Shown piece after piece: positions 46,309-57,848 of a stretch of DNA of 64,000 nt (positions are counted from its first letter, which is position 1; each line of letters opens with the position of its first letter). The notes beneath the pieces were generated by a model. It saw only the letters and a program-made list of their open reading frames with translations. It searched no databases and was not told the origin of the DNA. The DNA comes from Podospora pseudocomata (Eukaryota; Ascomycota; Sordariomycetes; Sordariales; Podosporaceae), in the NCBI RefSeq assembly GCF_035222375.1, contig NC_085891.1, forward strand, positions 806,001-870,000, given 5' to 3'. The translations under genes and the position numbers were made by a program.

Positions 46309-47280
46309 GTGATTGGTCTCACATGTCAAAAACGGGGGCTGTAGACAAAAAGGGGTAAAAACAAACAAATGGGCTCAGCAACTTCCATCACTGATGTGAA
46401 AAGCCACAAGAAGCGAACTGTCGCTTGGCAGCAGATACGGGGCATCCATGCGAAAACCACAAGATATGCGAGGGCGATTCGTCGTGTGCGGAATTGACTT
46501 GACAGCTCACCTCGTAACCGCGCTGACGCAAGTCCCAATCTCCCACTGCCGCACCGCGCGCCAGCCTCGCAACGTCAGGTTGAGTCACCGGCAGACTTTA
46601 TTGACCATCGTGACGTCTCTCGATGGCACTTTACTGGAACTTTGCGCACTATAATCTCCTATATGTGCTGCAATGGGAAGGCGTGAGTCATCAGAGCGCG
46701 GCCATCATTCGCAACAGCAGCCAAACCCCGGGCTTTCCCGACACCCATGAACACACCGCAACTCTAGAGGTAAAAGGGAATGCGAGAGAATCCGATAGCC
46801 CCAGGCAACTCTTGGATGATGGTCATGATTGTTAGCTGTATCGTATCAGGTAGCTAACTAACAATATCCCACACGAAACTGAGCCGCAAATGATAGGTAC
46901 CAGCTTAACTAAGCGACTCCTCGGAGGTCGGACCAAAAACCGTCCGCCCCTTTGGCAAAGAGTCCGAAATCCCTGGCATCCACCCAACTGCCAGACCAGG
47001 TGTTACGGCACAAAGCCGCGCGAACGGCTTCTGGCTTTTCAGGCATCATGGATGAGGCTCCCATGGCTGACGAATGGTTGCCCAGGTGGGACACAATCCG
47101 CGCGGAGCGTACTCCGTGACGTTGAAGGTGCGGATGGGGGACGTTGAAAAACAATAAAATAGACCACCAAAATGCCGGGTCCCCGGGCATCGCACTCTTG
47201 TTCAGTCCGGCTTGCCTCTTCTTGTGTCGTTTTGTTTGTCTTTTTTTGTAATCGTATTCGGAGTTTAGTACCTTAGTATT
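46309..47280. other. Intergenic: 3' flank of oxygenase gene and upstream region of Zn2Cys6 gene
   Basis: Nothing beyond short frames without coding bias is seen in this 972 bp. AATAAA occurs near 47152. Confidence 0.5.
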
Positions 47281-50218
47281 ATGTCAATGTCAACCTATAC
47301 ACCGTCATCAACATCCCCTGATGGACCCTCAGAGCCGCCGCCAACAGCTAGTGGTAGCGGGCAGGGAGCAACAGCAGCTCACGAGCCGTTGGCTTGTGTG
47401 AGTTGTCGGACGAGGAAGCTGAAATGTGAGGCCACCCTACACGCCGTATAAGCCATCTATACGGGCCAATTGCTGACTCGGGCGCAGGTGATCGTAGGAA
47501 GCCGAATTGCACAAGGTGTGCTCGGAGTGGTGGCGAGTGTCACTACCCGGAGTCTCGGAGGAAACCAGCGTTTAAGCGAAGGAATGTTAGAGAGTTGGAA
47601 GAGAGACTAGGTATGTACGCCTCTACCCCTTGAAGTTCTGGCGCTGACAGTTTCTGTAGCACAGGTGGAAGGTCTCTTGAAAAATGTCAGCAGGCGGCGA
47701 ACCAGCCAAGAAGCCGGGCCTAGCACAACGTCTGGTTCTCTAGAACCGTCACGGCAGCCATCTCAAGAATCATCCCCTCTAGCTGGCCTAGAGGCCGATG
47801 CTTCTCAGATCAATCTTGACGACTTATTTGCAGATCCAACTTTCCAGGATCCATCATGGTTTTCACCACCACCACCTCCTCCCCCAGATGGATTTTCGTC
47901 CACAGCCAACAACCCTCCGCCATGGGACCTGTTTGGTTTGGGTCAGTTTGAGAGCTTGCCCCCGTGGGAAATGATTGAGGAATTGTAAGTGCGGGGGTGG
48001 TAGGCGAATGTTGGAGGAAACATGTACTGATAGAGATAGGCATGATTTATTCTTCTCAATCCACTACTCATTTCTGCCCATTATTCACAAGGAGGGGTAT
48101 CTGGCTGCTTTTCACCGGCCGCCTCATATGCGACCTCCCATGTGTCTTCAGTATTCCATCTGGACTATGGCAGCGGATGGCCATCCCAAGTATGGGTGTT
48201 ATCACGAGGCTTTGTACCGTCGAGCTCGGCAGTACTTGGAGGCGGATGAACTCAAGGTTCGTCACAATATCGTCGCTCCCACGCAATCAACGGGCACTAA
48301 CCTTTTACAGGGGCATGGAGAACATTTCATCACGGTATCCCACGCTCAAGCCTGGGCCCTGATCGCCGCCGATGAGGCCAGGAGAATGCTTTTCACCCGG
48401 GCAGCATTGAGCTCCGCTCGATGCGTTCGAATCGTCGGCATGATGGGCCTCCACCGGCTCGACAGCACAGCCGCCGATGAAGAACACCCCATCGCTCCCA
48501 TGATCCCCCCTCCCAAAGGCTGGGTCGAACTGGAAGAACGCCGACGTCTATTCTGGGGCGCCTTCTGCATCGACAGCTACGCCGGCATCAGCACCGGCTG
48601 GCCAACCCTCATCGACACCAACCAAGTCACCACCCACCTCCCCGCCTCCGAGGACGCCTTCGCCAAAGGCCAAGAGGAAAAGTCCACCTCCCTCCAGTCC
48701 CTCTTCAACGGCTTCAACTACTCCACCTACGGCGGCAACGTCGTCATCTGCCACATCTTCAACCAAATCATGAAGCACGCCCACTGCCCCATGCCCTCCG
48801 ACCGCCCCGACGATTTAGAGTCCGGCCCCTTCTGGCAACGCCACCGCGAACTCGACACCTTGCTATCCAGCGCCTTCATGTTCCTCCCCGACCGCCTCCG
48901 CCTCCCAAAGAACATCACCGACCCGGTCGCAATCCAAACAAACATGAACCTTCACGCCGCCGTCATCTGCCTCCACAACACCGCCTACGAAAAAGCAGAC
49001 AAGCTCACTTCCTTACCTGCGTCCGTCAAACAAGACAGCCGCACCCGCTCCCTCATGGCAGCAGGCGAAATAGTAAACATCCTCAAGCTAAGCCACAACA
49101 TGAAGACGGGGTATAAATCCCCGCTGATGGCCCTCTCGTTGTACTGCGCGGCGTCGGTGTACCTCTCCGTCGCCGCCACCAAAGACACCACTACCCCCAC
49201 CAACCCCCCGTCACCATCCTTCCTCTCCTCGGTCAACACCAACCTTGAGACTCTCCTCAAATCGATGGAGGCGATTTCAAAGCTGCATTACATCACGAGG
49301 GCGTATCTAAATCAGATACTCCTTGACATCGACCGCTCGGGGGTATCTCTGTCATTTCCACTTTCGGAGTATTTGAGCAAGGAATCTCACCCGTGTGAGC
49401 ACGGGATTCCAATCGTCGCTCGCACTTCGGGACACAGACAAACGAGGCTGCCAGTTCCATTTTCTACACCGGGGGGGCAGCAGCAGAGGGTGATGGTTCC
49501 GGGGGTGTTTGCTGATAGAAACTTTGGTGGTGGGAACATCCACCCCGGCGCGGGGATATCCTCTGGTTTGTCCTCCATGGTGAGCGGGATGGTGGCTGGG
49601 TGTGGACTGCAGGTTTTGACGGAGGATGGGGTGAGAAAACAACCGGAACAACAGCAGGGGCAGTTTGTGGATGCTTTTCACCCTTGTGATAACCCGCCCT
49701 ATGCTAGAGGGCAGGCGAACGCCGCTAGGGCCGCCACGGGGGAGAGGGTGATGATGTTTGGGTTTCGGGGTGGGAGGGAGGAAATGGTAGGGCTGCAGGA
49801 GTTGCCTTTTAGGTTGGGGATGCAGACTGGGCTTGTGGGGGCCGGGGCTGGGTTGGGGTTTGAGATGGGGATGGCTGGAGGAGGGACGGGGAAGGAGAAG
49901 GATGGGGATGTACTACTGCATTTTCCGCCGGGGAATGTGGGGGGTGTTTTGGGGGAGGGAAATCACGGCCAAGGTGGTGGTGGTAAAAGGAAAGAAGATG
50001 GGAATGCGATGGATATTTTTGATGAGTTTCAAGATTTGGGAGAGGGGACGGGTGGCGGGGGAGATGGTGATTGGGGCATGTTGGATCCTACCGACACTTT
50101 TTACTCACTGTTGTATAATGATGGGGCCAACACTGACAATAATGGGGGAGGAGATAATAATTGTGGGAATATGTGGTCGGTGAATGATTTTACTGGGATG
50201 TGGGGTGGTCCTCGATAG
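47281..50218 (+). CDS. Zn2Cys6 fungal-type transcription factor
   Basis: Five exons (47281-47425, 47488-47610, 47660-47984, 48040-48256, 48311-50218) give 905 residues. The binuclear zinc cluster has Cys39, 42, 49, 56, 59 and 66, the canonical Cx2Cx6Cx6Cx2Cx6C. A linker and short coiled-coil (RNVRELEERLAQVEGLL) follow, consistent with dimer binding to CGG half-sites. An acidic/Pro-rich region leads to the fungal transcription factor middle domain from ~200, starting at LHDLFFSIHYSFLPIIHKEGY and including the ERRRLFWGAFCIDSY helix. The last ~200 residues are Gly/Met-rich and disordered, perhaps an activation region. Intron 4 is 54 nt with a weak GTTCGT donor but a good CTAAC branch site; because 54 is a multiple of 3, retention would add 18 residues. 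The target genes are unknown. Confidence 0.9.
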
Positions 50219-50991
50219 AAATGGGCTTGGGTGATAGAATGGCTTGTATATCGGCGCGGGTGAGATTCTATTTCTTTGTTTCGTCATGGGCATGGCTTTG
50301 CGAAATCTATATGGGTGGGCTTGGAATGGGCATGGGACAGGACTTTGAACAAGGGATTGGCATGGGTTGAAAGATCTCACCTGATTGTATATTATGGGCA
50401 TCGGATATGGGACAAGGCATTGGGATGGGATGGGTACATTGCCAGGCTAAGGCAGGACGGACATACAAGGGGTGCAAGACAATCTCCAAGAAGGATTGTA
50501 CGATACATGTACATTATCAGGAATTGGGACAGGTTGGAAGACTTCCCTGCTCAATTAGATAGCATTCATCATCATGAGAGAAGAGCTCCTCGCTCTGCAA
50601 ATTTACATCAAAGATTGTTTAGATTGATCTGCAATACCTACCAAGTTGTGCAATAAATTGACCATAGCAACGCAGCATAGGCGGTATACAAACAAAGGAC
50701 ATGCCCTCCAACGAAAAGGGGGTGGCAAATTCCAATATTTCACAAACAAACAAGTACACCATGATGCCACCCAACTCCAAAATCATTTCCAATCTATCTG
50801 TATACAAAAAAGGCCATGCATGTCATTATATCTATCGTTTTGATAATTAGGACGTATAAAAGCTAGGGTTGCCCCTAACTTGGGACGTCGGGGATCATTG
50901 GCAGCATAACAAGTCACCATTTTCCCCCGCCATCCCTCCTCTTGTCGTACACAACTTTTTCACCTCCTTAACACCGACACTCTGGGCCACC
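50219..50991. other. Convergent 3' region with G-rich repeats
   Basis: It contains 3' flanks of the Zn2Cys6 gene (+) and the cytochrome b5 reductase gene (-). Its first half has degenerate TGGGCATGGG-like units. Confidence 0.5.
50286..50432. repeat. Degenerate TGGGCATGG repeat cluster
   Basis: At least five near-copies of (A)TGGGCATGG(G) occur within 150 bp after the Zn2Cys6 gene stop, spaced irregularly. It may be a decayed extension of the Gly/Met-rich tail coding sequence or a simple repeat. Confidence 0.4.
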
Positions 50992-52093
50992 TTAGAAAGC
51001 AAAGATCTGGTCCTCGAGCTTGCTGACGGGCCTGGCCTTTTTGAAGCCAAGAGCCTCGGCAGTCTTCTTGAGGCCGCTGACCATGGGAGGGGGGCCGCAG
51101 AGAAGAAGCTTGACATCCTCGGCGGGCTTGGGGAGCCATTTCTGTATAAACCGTTAGCAATTGTTCTTTTTTAGAACGAGTAGAGAAAAAACCCACGGTG
51201 ATCATATCGCCGGTAACATAGCCAACACCGCCCTGCCAGTCCGCAGGGGGCTTGTCTAAAACGTAGTGCACGCGGATGCCCTTGTCCTCCTTGGTGAGCG
51301 CGTCGAGGTCCTCCTTGAGCAGAATGTCCTCCTTGGTGACGTTGGCAAAGATGAGATCGACCTGGGTGGTGTCGCCAGCCTTGCGGCCGCGGATAATGGC
51401 GCGGATGACTTGGAGCATGGGGGTGATACCAGTACCGCCGGCGATCATGCCAAAGTGACGAACCATGTTGGGAGTGTAGACGAAAGCGCCCTTGGGGCCC
51501 TTGACGCGGATGGTCTGGCCAACGGCAAGACCGGCCATGTGCTTGGAGATGTTACCGGTAGGGTAGGACTTGATGAGGAGATCGAAGTAGCCGGGCTGGT
51601 GGTCACCAGAGACGGGGGTGTAGGAGCGGACGATTTCCTTGGTGGTGCCATCGGGCTGGGGGAGATGGGCGCCGATCGAGATGTGCTGGCCGATGGGGAG
51701 GCCGAGGATATCGGATGGGCTGGGGAGAGCGAAGCGGTAGCTAGAGGGCGTTGGTTAGTTGGTGGCCGTTGATGCCGGCGGGGCAGGAAGTGGCTTACAT
51801 GGCTACATTGTGGGAGATGATGGTCTTCTCCTTGAGCTCAAACTCCTGGAAGGCATCTGGCTTGAGGACCTTCTTGGGCTCTGCATGGACGTTAGCTAAC
51901 ACTCCCTAGGAATGGCCAGAGTGTTCCAATGTGACATACGGGTCCGGATGAACTTGATGGCGCCAAGGGCAATGGCGACGAGCACGGCGTAGTGCAGGAA
52001 CTCGCGCTTCAGAATGGCGGTGCCGAGCACGATGAGACCGGCCGGGATGTATATCCCGTCGACATACTTCTTCGCAAGCAGAGAGTCGGACAT
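50992..52093 (-). CDS. CBR1: NADH-cytochrome b5 reductase 1
   Basis: Four exons (52093-51940, 51880-51799, 51740-51197, 51141-50992) with introns of 55-59 nt encode 309 residues, the usual length. Residues ~12-50 contain a hydrophobic membrane anchor. FAD-binding signatures include RSYTPVS and the nearby phosphate-binding loop; [15 protein letters not shown] and LLCGPPPM mark the NADH-binding lobe; the protein ends in an aromatic F-A-F. It passes electrons from NADH to cytochrome b5 for fatty acid desaturation and sterol synthesis at the ER or outer mitochondrial membrane. The second join rebuilds the conserved AIYRFALP. The gene is divergent from the DUF3605 gene over 455 bp. Confidence 0.95.
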
Positions 52094-52548
52094 GGTGGGC
52101 GATTCGGCTGTGTCGATCTGTCTGGCCGTGGACGACAGAAGGTGAGGAGAGGATCTAGAGAGCTGACGCACGAGGTGAGTCCGTCCGCAACCGCCGAAAA
52201 AAAAAGGATCAAGACGGGGAGCCGTCAACTGAAAAATGATTTCTCGAGCGTCGAGCGGAACGGGGGTGGGAGACTGAAAGTGGGCCGATTTGGCGCGGGC
52301 TGGACCGATTCTGCCCGGGGAGTGGCTTCTGAAAACCGGGGCCCCACCAAATCTACAGCGATGGTGCCGCCTGTGGTTCAACAATTTTGGTACCCCCCGG
52401 CTGGTTGACACCTTGTTGGCATCTTGGCAGCGTCGTCGCGTCTTGACGGGGCAGTGACAAAAAGTGACAGGCCAGTTATACTATCGGATAGTAGCGATAA
52501 CACCGAGTCCTCCGATGGGCGGACGCCATTGTTTAGGAAGGTGAAGCA
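52094..52548. other. Divergent promoter region between CBR1 and the DUF3605 gene
   Basis: A 455-bp shared upstream region. It has an A run near 52197-52206. No clear TATA box or third gene is seen. Confidence 0.5.
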
Positions 52549-53477
52549 ATGCTTCGTCCAACGCACAACATCAAGGGTCTGCATCTCCTCAGACAGCGCC
52601 TCTCAACACCCGGCCCGTCCTTGGCTCCCGCTCAGCGTGCCATTGTCGAACAAGCTTCTGCTTCTTTCGCCAGACGATTTAGCGGTGGAACCTTGAAGAA
52701 GCCCCAGAGGCAACCCCACCATCGCGGCAAAGGTGCAACAAGAGATTTACCGGGTAAACACATCCCAGCCATGGGCGAGAATACCGATACACTGGCCCAG
52801 GTCGACGCTCCCTTTCCCCTGACAGAGGTCGACAAATGGGTGCTCTCACAGACCGACGAAGAGTTCAAATGCCATGACTGGGACGAGTTATGTGTGATCC
52901 TTCGTACGGCTTGCCCATACTGCTCATCTATTTGGTGCCCTGAGACTACTCATCTAACACATGCTCAGAGAACAACGATCTCCATCTTCTCAAGAGAAAG
53001 CCATCCGATCTTCGGCGGTACATCAAGTGGACTACCGAGACAAAAGCCGAGTATGGCAACATAACCAACTTTCTCATTACCCATCGGCTCCCCAAGGCCT
53101 GGGGCAAACCACCCTTCACTCCAGCTTCCAGTATCCCGTTTGAGAACCCATCCGACTACCGCGTTCTCATGAATGACTGGCCCTACGGCTTCGCTCCAGG
53201 CATATCTCACATCGTTGTCTGGACACGCACCCCCATTGCCACAGATGACACCGTCGGAGACATGACGCATCAAAGCAGGAAGATCGTGGCCGATTTCATC
53301 AAGAGATTCTTCGTAGACCGGCTCGGACCGGGAGGCGAGAAAAAGGTGATTTGGTTCAAGAATTGGGTGGCCCTTCAGAGTGTGCGGACAGTCGATCATG
53401 TCCACGTGTTGGTGAGGGATGTAGAGCCGCAGGTGCTGGAGGAGTGGTCAAGGGAGCTCGAATGCCACAAGGCATAA
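52549..53477 (+). CDS. DUF3605 protein (N-acetylglucosamine-induced protein 1-like)
   Basis: Two exons (52549-52903, 52969-53477) across a 65-nt intron with a CTAAC branch give 287 residues from the first ATG. The DUF3605 body starts at PFPLTEVDKWVLSQTDEEF and includes RKPSDLRRYIKW, DWPYGFAPGISHIVVWT and VIWFKNWVALQSVRTVDHVHVL. The family is named from a Candida gene induced by N-acetylglucosamine; its biochemistry is unknown. The donor CTTC|GTACGG was chosen because it alone yields the family-like ILQNNDLHLLKR join. An internal ATG at 52771 would give 213 residues and a protein start like other family members. The extra N-terminus is Arg/Ser/Leu-rich without acids at first and could be a mitochondrial targeting peptide. 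The gene ends only 29 bp from the convergent SND2 gene. Confidence 0.85.
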
Positions 53478-53506
53478 GTATATAATAGAAGTTTCGTCGA
53501 GTAGAA

Positions 53507-53992
53507 TTAAGCTGCCGCCCGCCGTTGCTTGCGGTTGCCCACGGCAGGTGCACCGGCATCCGCGCTTCCACCTAGTTGAGCCATTTGCCTAGCAGCACCA
53601 AACATGCCATAGCCCTTGTAGAGCCCATAAGCGGGCACGATAGTCCATAGGAACCAAGCCCAGTTTCCGAAAAGAGCCACGAGAATGGCGGCGGCCCAAG
53701 TCACCCAGACCACGTCGAACATGTACTCGGTGAGTCCAGCAGCCGCAAGATCCTCTCCGGATGACTTGAGAGCCTTGGTGGAGGGGTCGTATGTCGGACG
53801 GCCCGACTTTTCCAAGATGAACTGGCAGATAAAGCTGGGAAGCGAGAGGACGAACCAGGTCAGAAGGGACCGTGACCTGAAGATGAAGTTGAGCAGCAGG
53901 AAGAGGCCATTGACGATGAGTGAGCCGAGATGGAGGTTGTTGAGCGTTGCCACATTGGACTTGGCTCTATCTTTGCGTGCCTTTTGAGCCAT
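53507..53992 (-). CDS. SND2: SND2/TMEM208-type ER membrane protein (DUF788)
   Basis: A single exon encodes 161 residues. A short basic N-terminus (MAQKARKDRAKSN) is followed by two close hydrophobic segments (~24-62) and two more (~90-125), and a C-terminus ending in a basic NRKQRR motif, which is the layout of the TMEM208/Snd2 family. Yeast Snd2 (Env10) acts in SRP-independent targeting of proteins with internal or C-terminal membrane segments to the ER. The start lies right before the conserved AQKARK sequence. Its stop lies 29 bp from the stop of the convergent DUF3605 gene, so the 3' UTRs should overlap. Confidence 0.92.
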   Translation of the reverse strand: MAQKARKDRAKSNVATLNNLHLGSLIVNGLFLLLNFIFRSRSLLTWFVLSLPSFICQFILEKSGRPTYDPSTKALKSSGEDLAAAGLTEYMFDVVWVTWAAAILVALFGNWAWFLWTIVPAYGLYKGYGMFGAARQMAQLGGSADAGAPAVGNRKQRRAAA

Positions 53993-55342
53993 AGTGAGAT
54001 GCTGTGGTAGTCCAGGCTGAGTTGTCGAATTGGTGTGAGATGTCGTTGGCGGTCGACGGTTGAGGAAAGATGTTGAAGTGGGTTTAAGCTCGAGCTAATG
54101 CCATTCGTGGCCGATTGCAGGACCCCTGGATGGACCCACAAAAATGAAGTGGCTTGATTCTACACGAAAACTGCAATGAATATTCGAAGAAAAGCGTTCA
54201 TTTACATTTCAAGCCATATGTGGTATTTTTGGGGAAATGCAAGCGACACACGGCAGCATTTTATGAGCGGTTAACGCTATGTGAGACCGCGCTCGTCGAA
54301 AGAGCAGCTTCCACGTTGGAAATCACCATGAACGACTTTCAGGGACCTATGACGGCATCGTGTGGCTAGTTTGGCCCTTGCACGCGACCTCGAAGTACCA
54401 GAGCGAGAATCTTAGCCAACTATGCATTTTCATGAAATTTGCTAAGCATAATTATTGGAGACCAACGGCTACAGCCAATTGACTCTGTAGTATTTTTACT
54501 TGTTTGCAGTCGATAATGAATATGCATGCGGCGAGGAGGGGCTGGGAATGTGCAGAAGACATTGACAGCGGTTATGTTGTGGCTGGGCACGGGTGGCTAG
54601 AGAGGAGAGAACCCACCGGAAAGGTTGGGTTGCCCGGCAGGTCCAACCGCTGACGGCGCGTAGCCAATGAAGGCTGGTTGCCGCGCCCACCACAACATCG
54701 CGAGACCCCCATTCACTTTCTCGTGGTGCTTCCCTCGAGTTCACGAGCACAAGCAGGGTTGAGAAGACCAGCTTGGGGCTGGATGTGCTGGATGACGACA
54801 AGCAGCTCTTCATCATTCGAGCCACCGCCTTCCCTTTACGTTTTTGGAAGCCATGCTCTCGGGGGTCCCGATAGAATTTGACGACAGTCCCAGGTTGCTA
54901 CGTCTTGCGGGCCCGCCATTGTTGCCTTGTTTTTTTTCTATTGCTCTGCGTCGCCATCACTAACCACACTTCGACACCGCACGAAGCTGACGACGCTCTT
55001 TGGCTCGACATCAGGTATTCGATTATCTGTCGCGATACTCTTAGGAGGCCAATAATCTTTTACTTAATCACAACAGCTGCATCGACCATCTCTTTCCCGA
55101 CGCCGCCCTCCCTGCCTATCCATCAAAACACACCCCTCCAACGATTCTTTGTCGCCCACCCCTGGAAAACGTTTACGGCCAGCCTCTCGTTTGACCACCC
55201 GATCAAGGCTGCTTCATTCCACCAAGGTGCATCGACGAGGAGCAACATCGTTTCTTGCGATTCCATGGATCAACATAGCCGATAGCATCCCTCAATACTA
55301 CCAGGTCGCATACCCCTATTCGGCGTCGCTGATCCTCACACG
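53993..55342. other. Divergent upstream region of SND2 and CDC27
   Basis: This 1.35-kb stretch holds the SND2 and CDC27 promoters. The last ~350 bp form a pyrimidine-rich CDC27 leader that includes upstream ATGs. No coding sequence is recognised. Confidence 0.5.
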
Positions 55343-57848
55343 ATGGCACCTAATAGCGCCACGGTCGCCGCATTGCTAAGGCAAACAGTTCACTATCATC
55401 TTGACAACTTTGCCTATGACAGCGCCATATTCTTCGCCGAACGCCTGCAGGCCTACGACCCACGCTCCTCCGAATCAGCCTATCTACTATCTCTCTGCCA
55501 TTTTCGCCTTGGTGATTCCAGATCGGCCTACGAAATCAGCAAGCCACCAGGCTTTCGAGGTGTACACTTGGGATGTGCCTTTATATTTGCGCAGGCCTGT
55601 TTTGACCTGGAGAAATACAAGGATGGAATCACAGCTCTGGAGAAGGCGAGGGCACTGTGGGCTACTAAATGCAGCATCGGAAAACACAGCGCTTCATCAA
55701 GATCTCCCTATCCCGACGCCGCGGCGTGCAGCTGTCTTTTAGGAAAGTTATATCGAGCATTGGACGACAAGAAGAAAGCGGTACCATGCTTCGAGGAAGC
55801 GTTGAAAGCCAACCCTTTGATGTGGGATGCCTTTACCGCGCTTTGCGATATGGGGGTCAACGTCAGGATACCAAATGTTTTCAGGTTTAATGAGCCGTTT
55901 GCGCGCAACTTCGACTTAGAAAACAGCACAGCAAGCGAACCGAACGGCCCCGAGCCCCTCCAAAGGAAGGCTGGCATGCAATCAGCCAGCGAGAGTGATC
56001 CATTTGACGCCCCCCGTCCTGCAACGTACCATATGGACCCTTCCAGAAACGACTTATTTACCGAACCTGCCCCTAATGACTTGATGGCCAAGTTTGCTGC
56101 GGCCCACTCGAGGTACAATGGCAATCAAGGAAGCAGGAATGGATCGGATGGAATGGAAACCCCAACTGGCTCTGCGCCGGTTGGTGCTCCTGAGCCTCAG
56201 GTATCACGATTAGGACACCCGTCGGAACCACCACAGGCACCAAACCGTCGGACCCGTGGTGCCCAAGCAGTGGAACCTGCCATCTTCGAACCTCCACCAA
56301 GACTTGGTGGTTATCGTTTGGGTTCAAAGAGAAGAGAAAGAACCCAAGAACAAGCAGCAGATCCATCCACAGATAATTGGTCCAAACCTACCGCGATTTC
56401 ATCAGTGACCGATAGAAAACGCACAGCATCGGGGCATCCAGTACAGCCACGCCCAGCCAATGGTGAGGAGCCACGGAGGAGTGCGAGACTGAATGTGCTG
56501 CCGAGACCACCTGCGTCGAGGGCGAATGCTGGTGCTACGGCTCTGGGGACGACGGCTACCCGAGAACTGAGGAAGGCTAGACCCCCTATTTCTAGGATAG
56601 GCCGCCCAGGGGCAGCCGTGGTTGGCAGGGTTGTTAGTGGCAATCGGAAGCCTATTGAGGAAAATGGAATGGATGTCGATCAGGCCGAAGCTCCGCGGTT
56701 TAAGGAACCGCCGCCGATGATGCAAGCGCCACCGCCCAAGATGACGCTTGTTGAACCTGAGCCGGTCAAGATTGACGAAGCATTGAGATGGATTCTAGAG
56801 CTCTTGAAAAAGATGGCCACTGGATACCTCCTCTCATCACAATTCCGCTGCAAAGACGCGTTGGCGGCGTTTTTGTCGCTCCCTCGCAGCCACCAAGACA
56901 CCCCATGGGTGTTGGCCCGGATGGGCAGGGCGCAATATGAGCAGGCAAATTATGCTGAAGCCGAAAAGCTATTCAGACGCCTCCGAATGCTAGCCCCTAC
57001 TCGCCACGAGGACATGGAGGTATACTCAACAGTCCTCTGGCATCTCAGGAAGGAGACTGATCTATCGTTCCTGGCACACGAACTCGTCGACGCCGTATGG
57101 GATTCACCCTATGCCTGGTGCGCCTTGGGCAATGCGTGGTCCCTTGCTTGCGATCACGAGCAGGCGCTGCGTTGTTTCAAGCGTGCGATTCAGCTACACC
57201 CCAAATTCGCCTACGCGTACACACTCCAAGGACACGAGCACGTAGAGAATGAGGAATATGACAAGGCCCTTACGGCATATCGACAGGCTATTTCAGCCGA
57301 CAAGCGGCATTACAATGCCTACTACGGAATCGGGAAGGTGTTTGAAAAGTTGGGCAATTGGGACAAGGCGCTGAGTCATTACAAGGCAGCTTTGGTTATC
57401 CACCCAGACCACGCTGTCTTGATTTGTTGCGTGGGAACTGTGCTGCAACGGCAGAAGCAGATCGGTCAGGCGCTTCCTTACTTCTCTCGGGCCGTCGAGC
57501 TGGCGCCACGGGCACCTGAAATCCGACACAAGAAAGCCCGGGCTCTCATGGCGACTGGTCAGTTCGAAGAAGCGCAGCAGGAGCTTTTGGTTCTGCGAGA
57601 TCTTGCGCCGGACAAGGCGCAAGTACACTTTTTGCTTGGCAAACTGTCCAAGTTGCTCGGAGACAAGAAGTTGGCAGTGCGCCACTTCACCATTGCTCTG
57701 AGTCTAGATCCCAAGGTAAATTCTCTCCCAATCGTGCATTACTGAGAGCATGACACTGACAAATTTATTGCAGGCGAGTTCACAAATCAAACAGGAGATC
57801 GAGGGCCTGGAAAATGATGATTGCATAGAGGACTCGATGGTGCATTGA
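55343..57848 (+). CDS. CDC27: Anaphase-promoting complex subunit CDC27/APC3 (BimA)
   Basis: Two exons (55343-57715, 57774-57848) joined across a 58-nt intron encode 815 residues. The N-terminal TPR dimerisation region (~10-190) starts ATVAALLRQTVHYHLDNFAYDSAIFFAERL, typical of Apc3. A disordered middle (~195-470) has basic and Pro-rich motifs, including serine/proline sites that may be Cdk targets. From ~480, a series of TPRs runs to the end: WCALGNAWSLACDHEQALRCF, AYTLQGHEHVENEEYDKAL, AYYGIGKVFEKLGNWDKAL and more. Cdc27 binds the C-terminal Ile-Arg tails of Cdh1 and Apc10 in the ubiquitin ligase that drives anaphase. A short second exon adds 24 residues ending in an acidic tail. The ATG at 55343 directly precedes the conserved start. 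Confidence 0.96.

Noticed and set aside
48257-48310. Reading the Zn2Cys6 gene straight through as one exon from 47975
   Set aside because: The frame is open, but the upstream part from 47975 overlaps an intron, and the branch site and acceptor at 48310 favour splicing.
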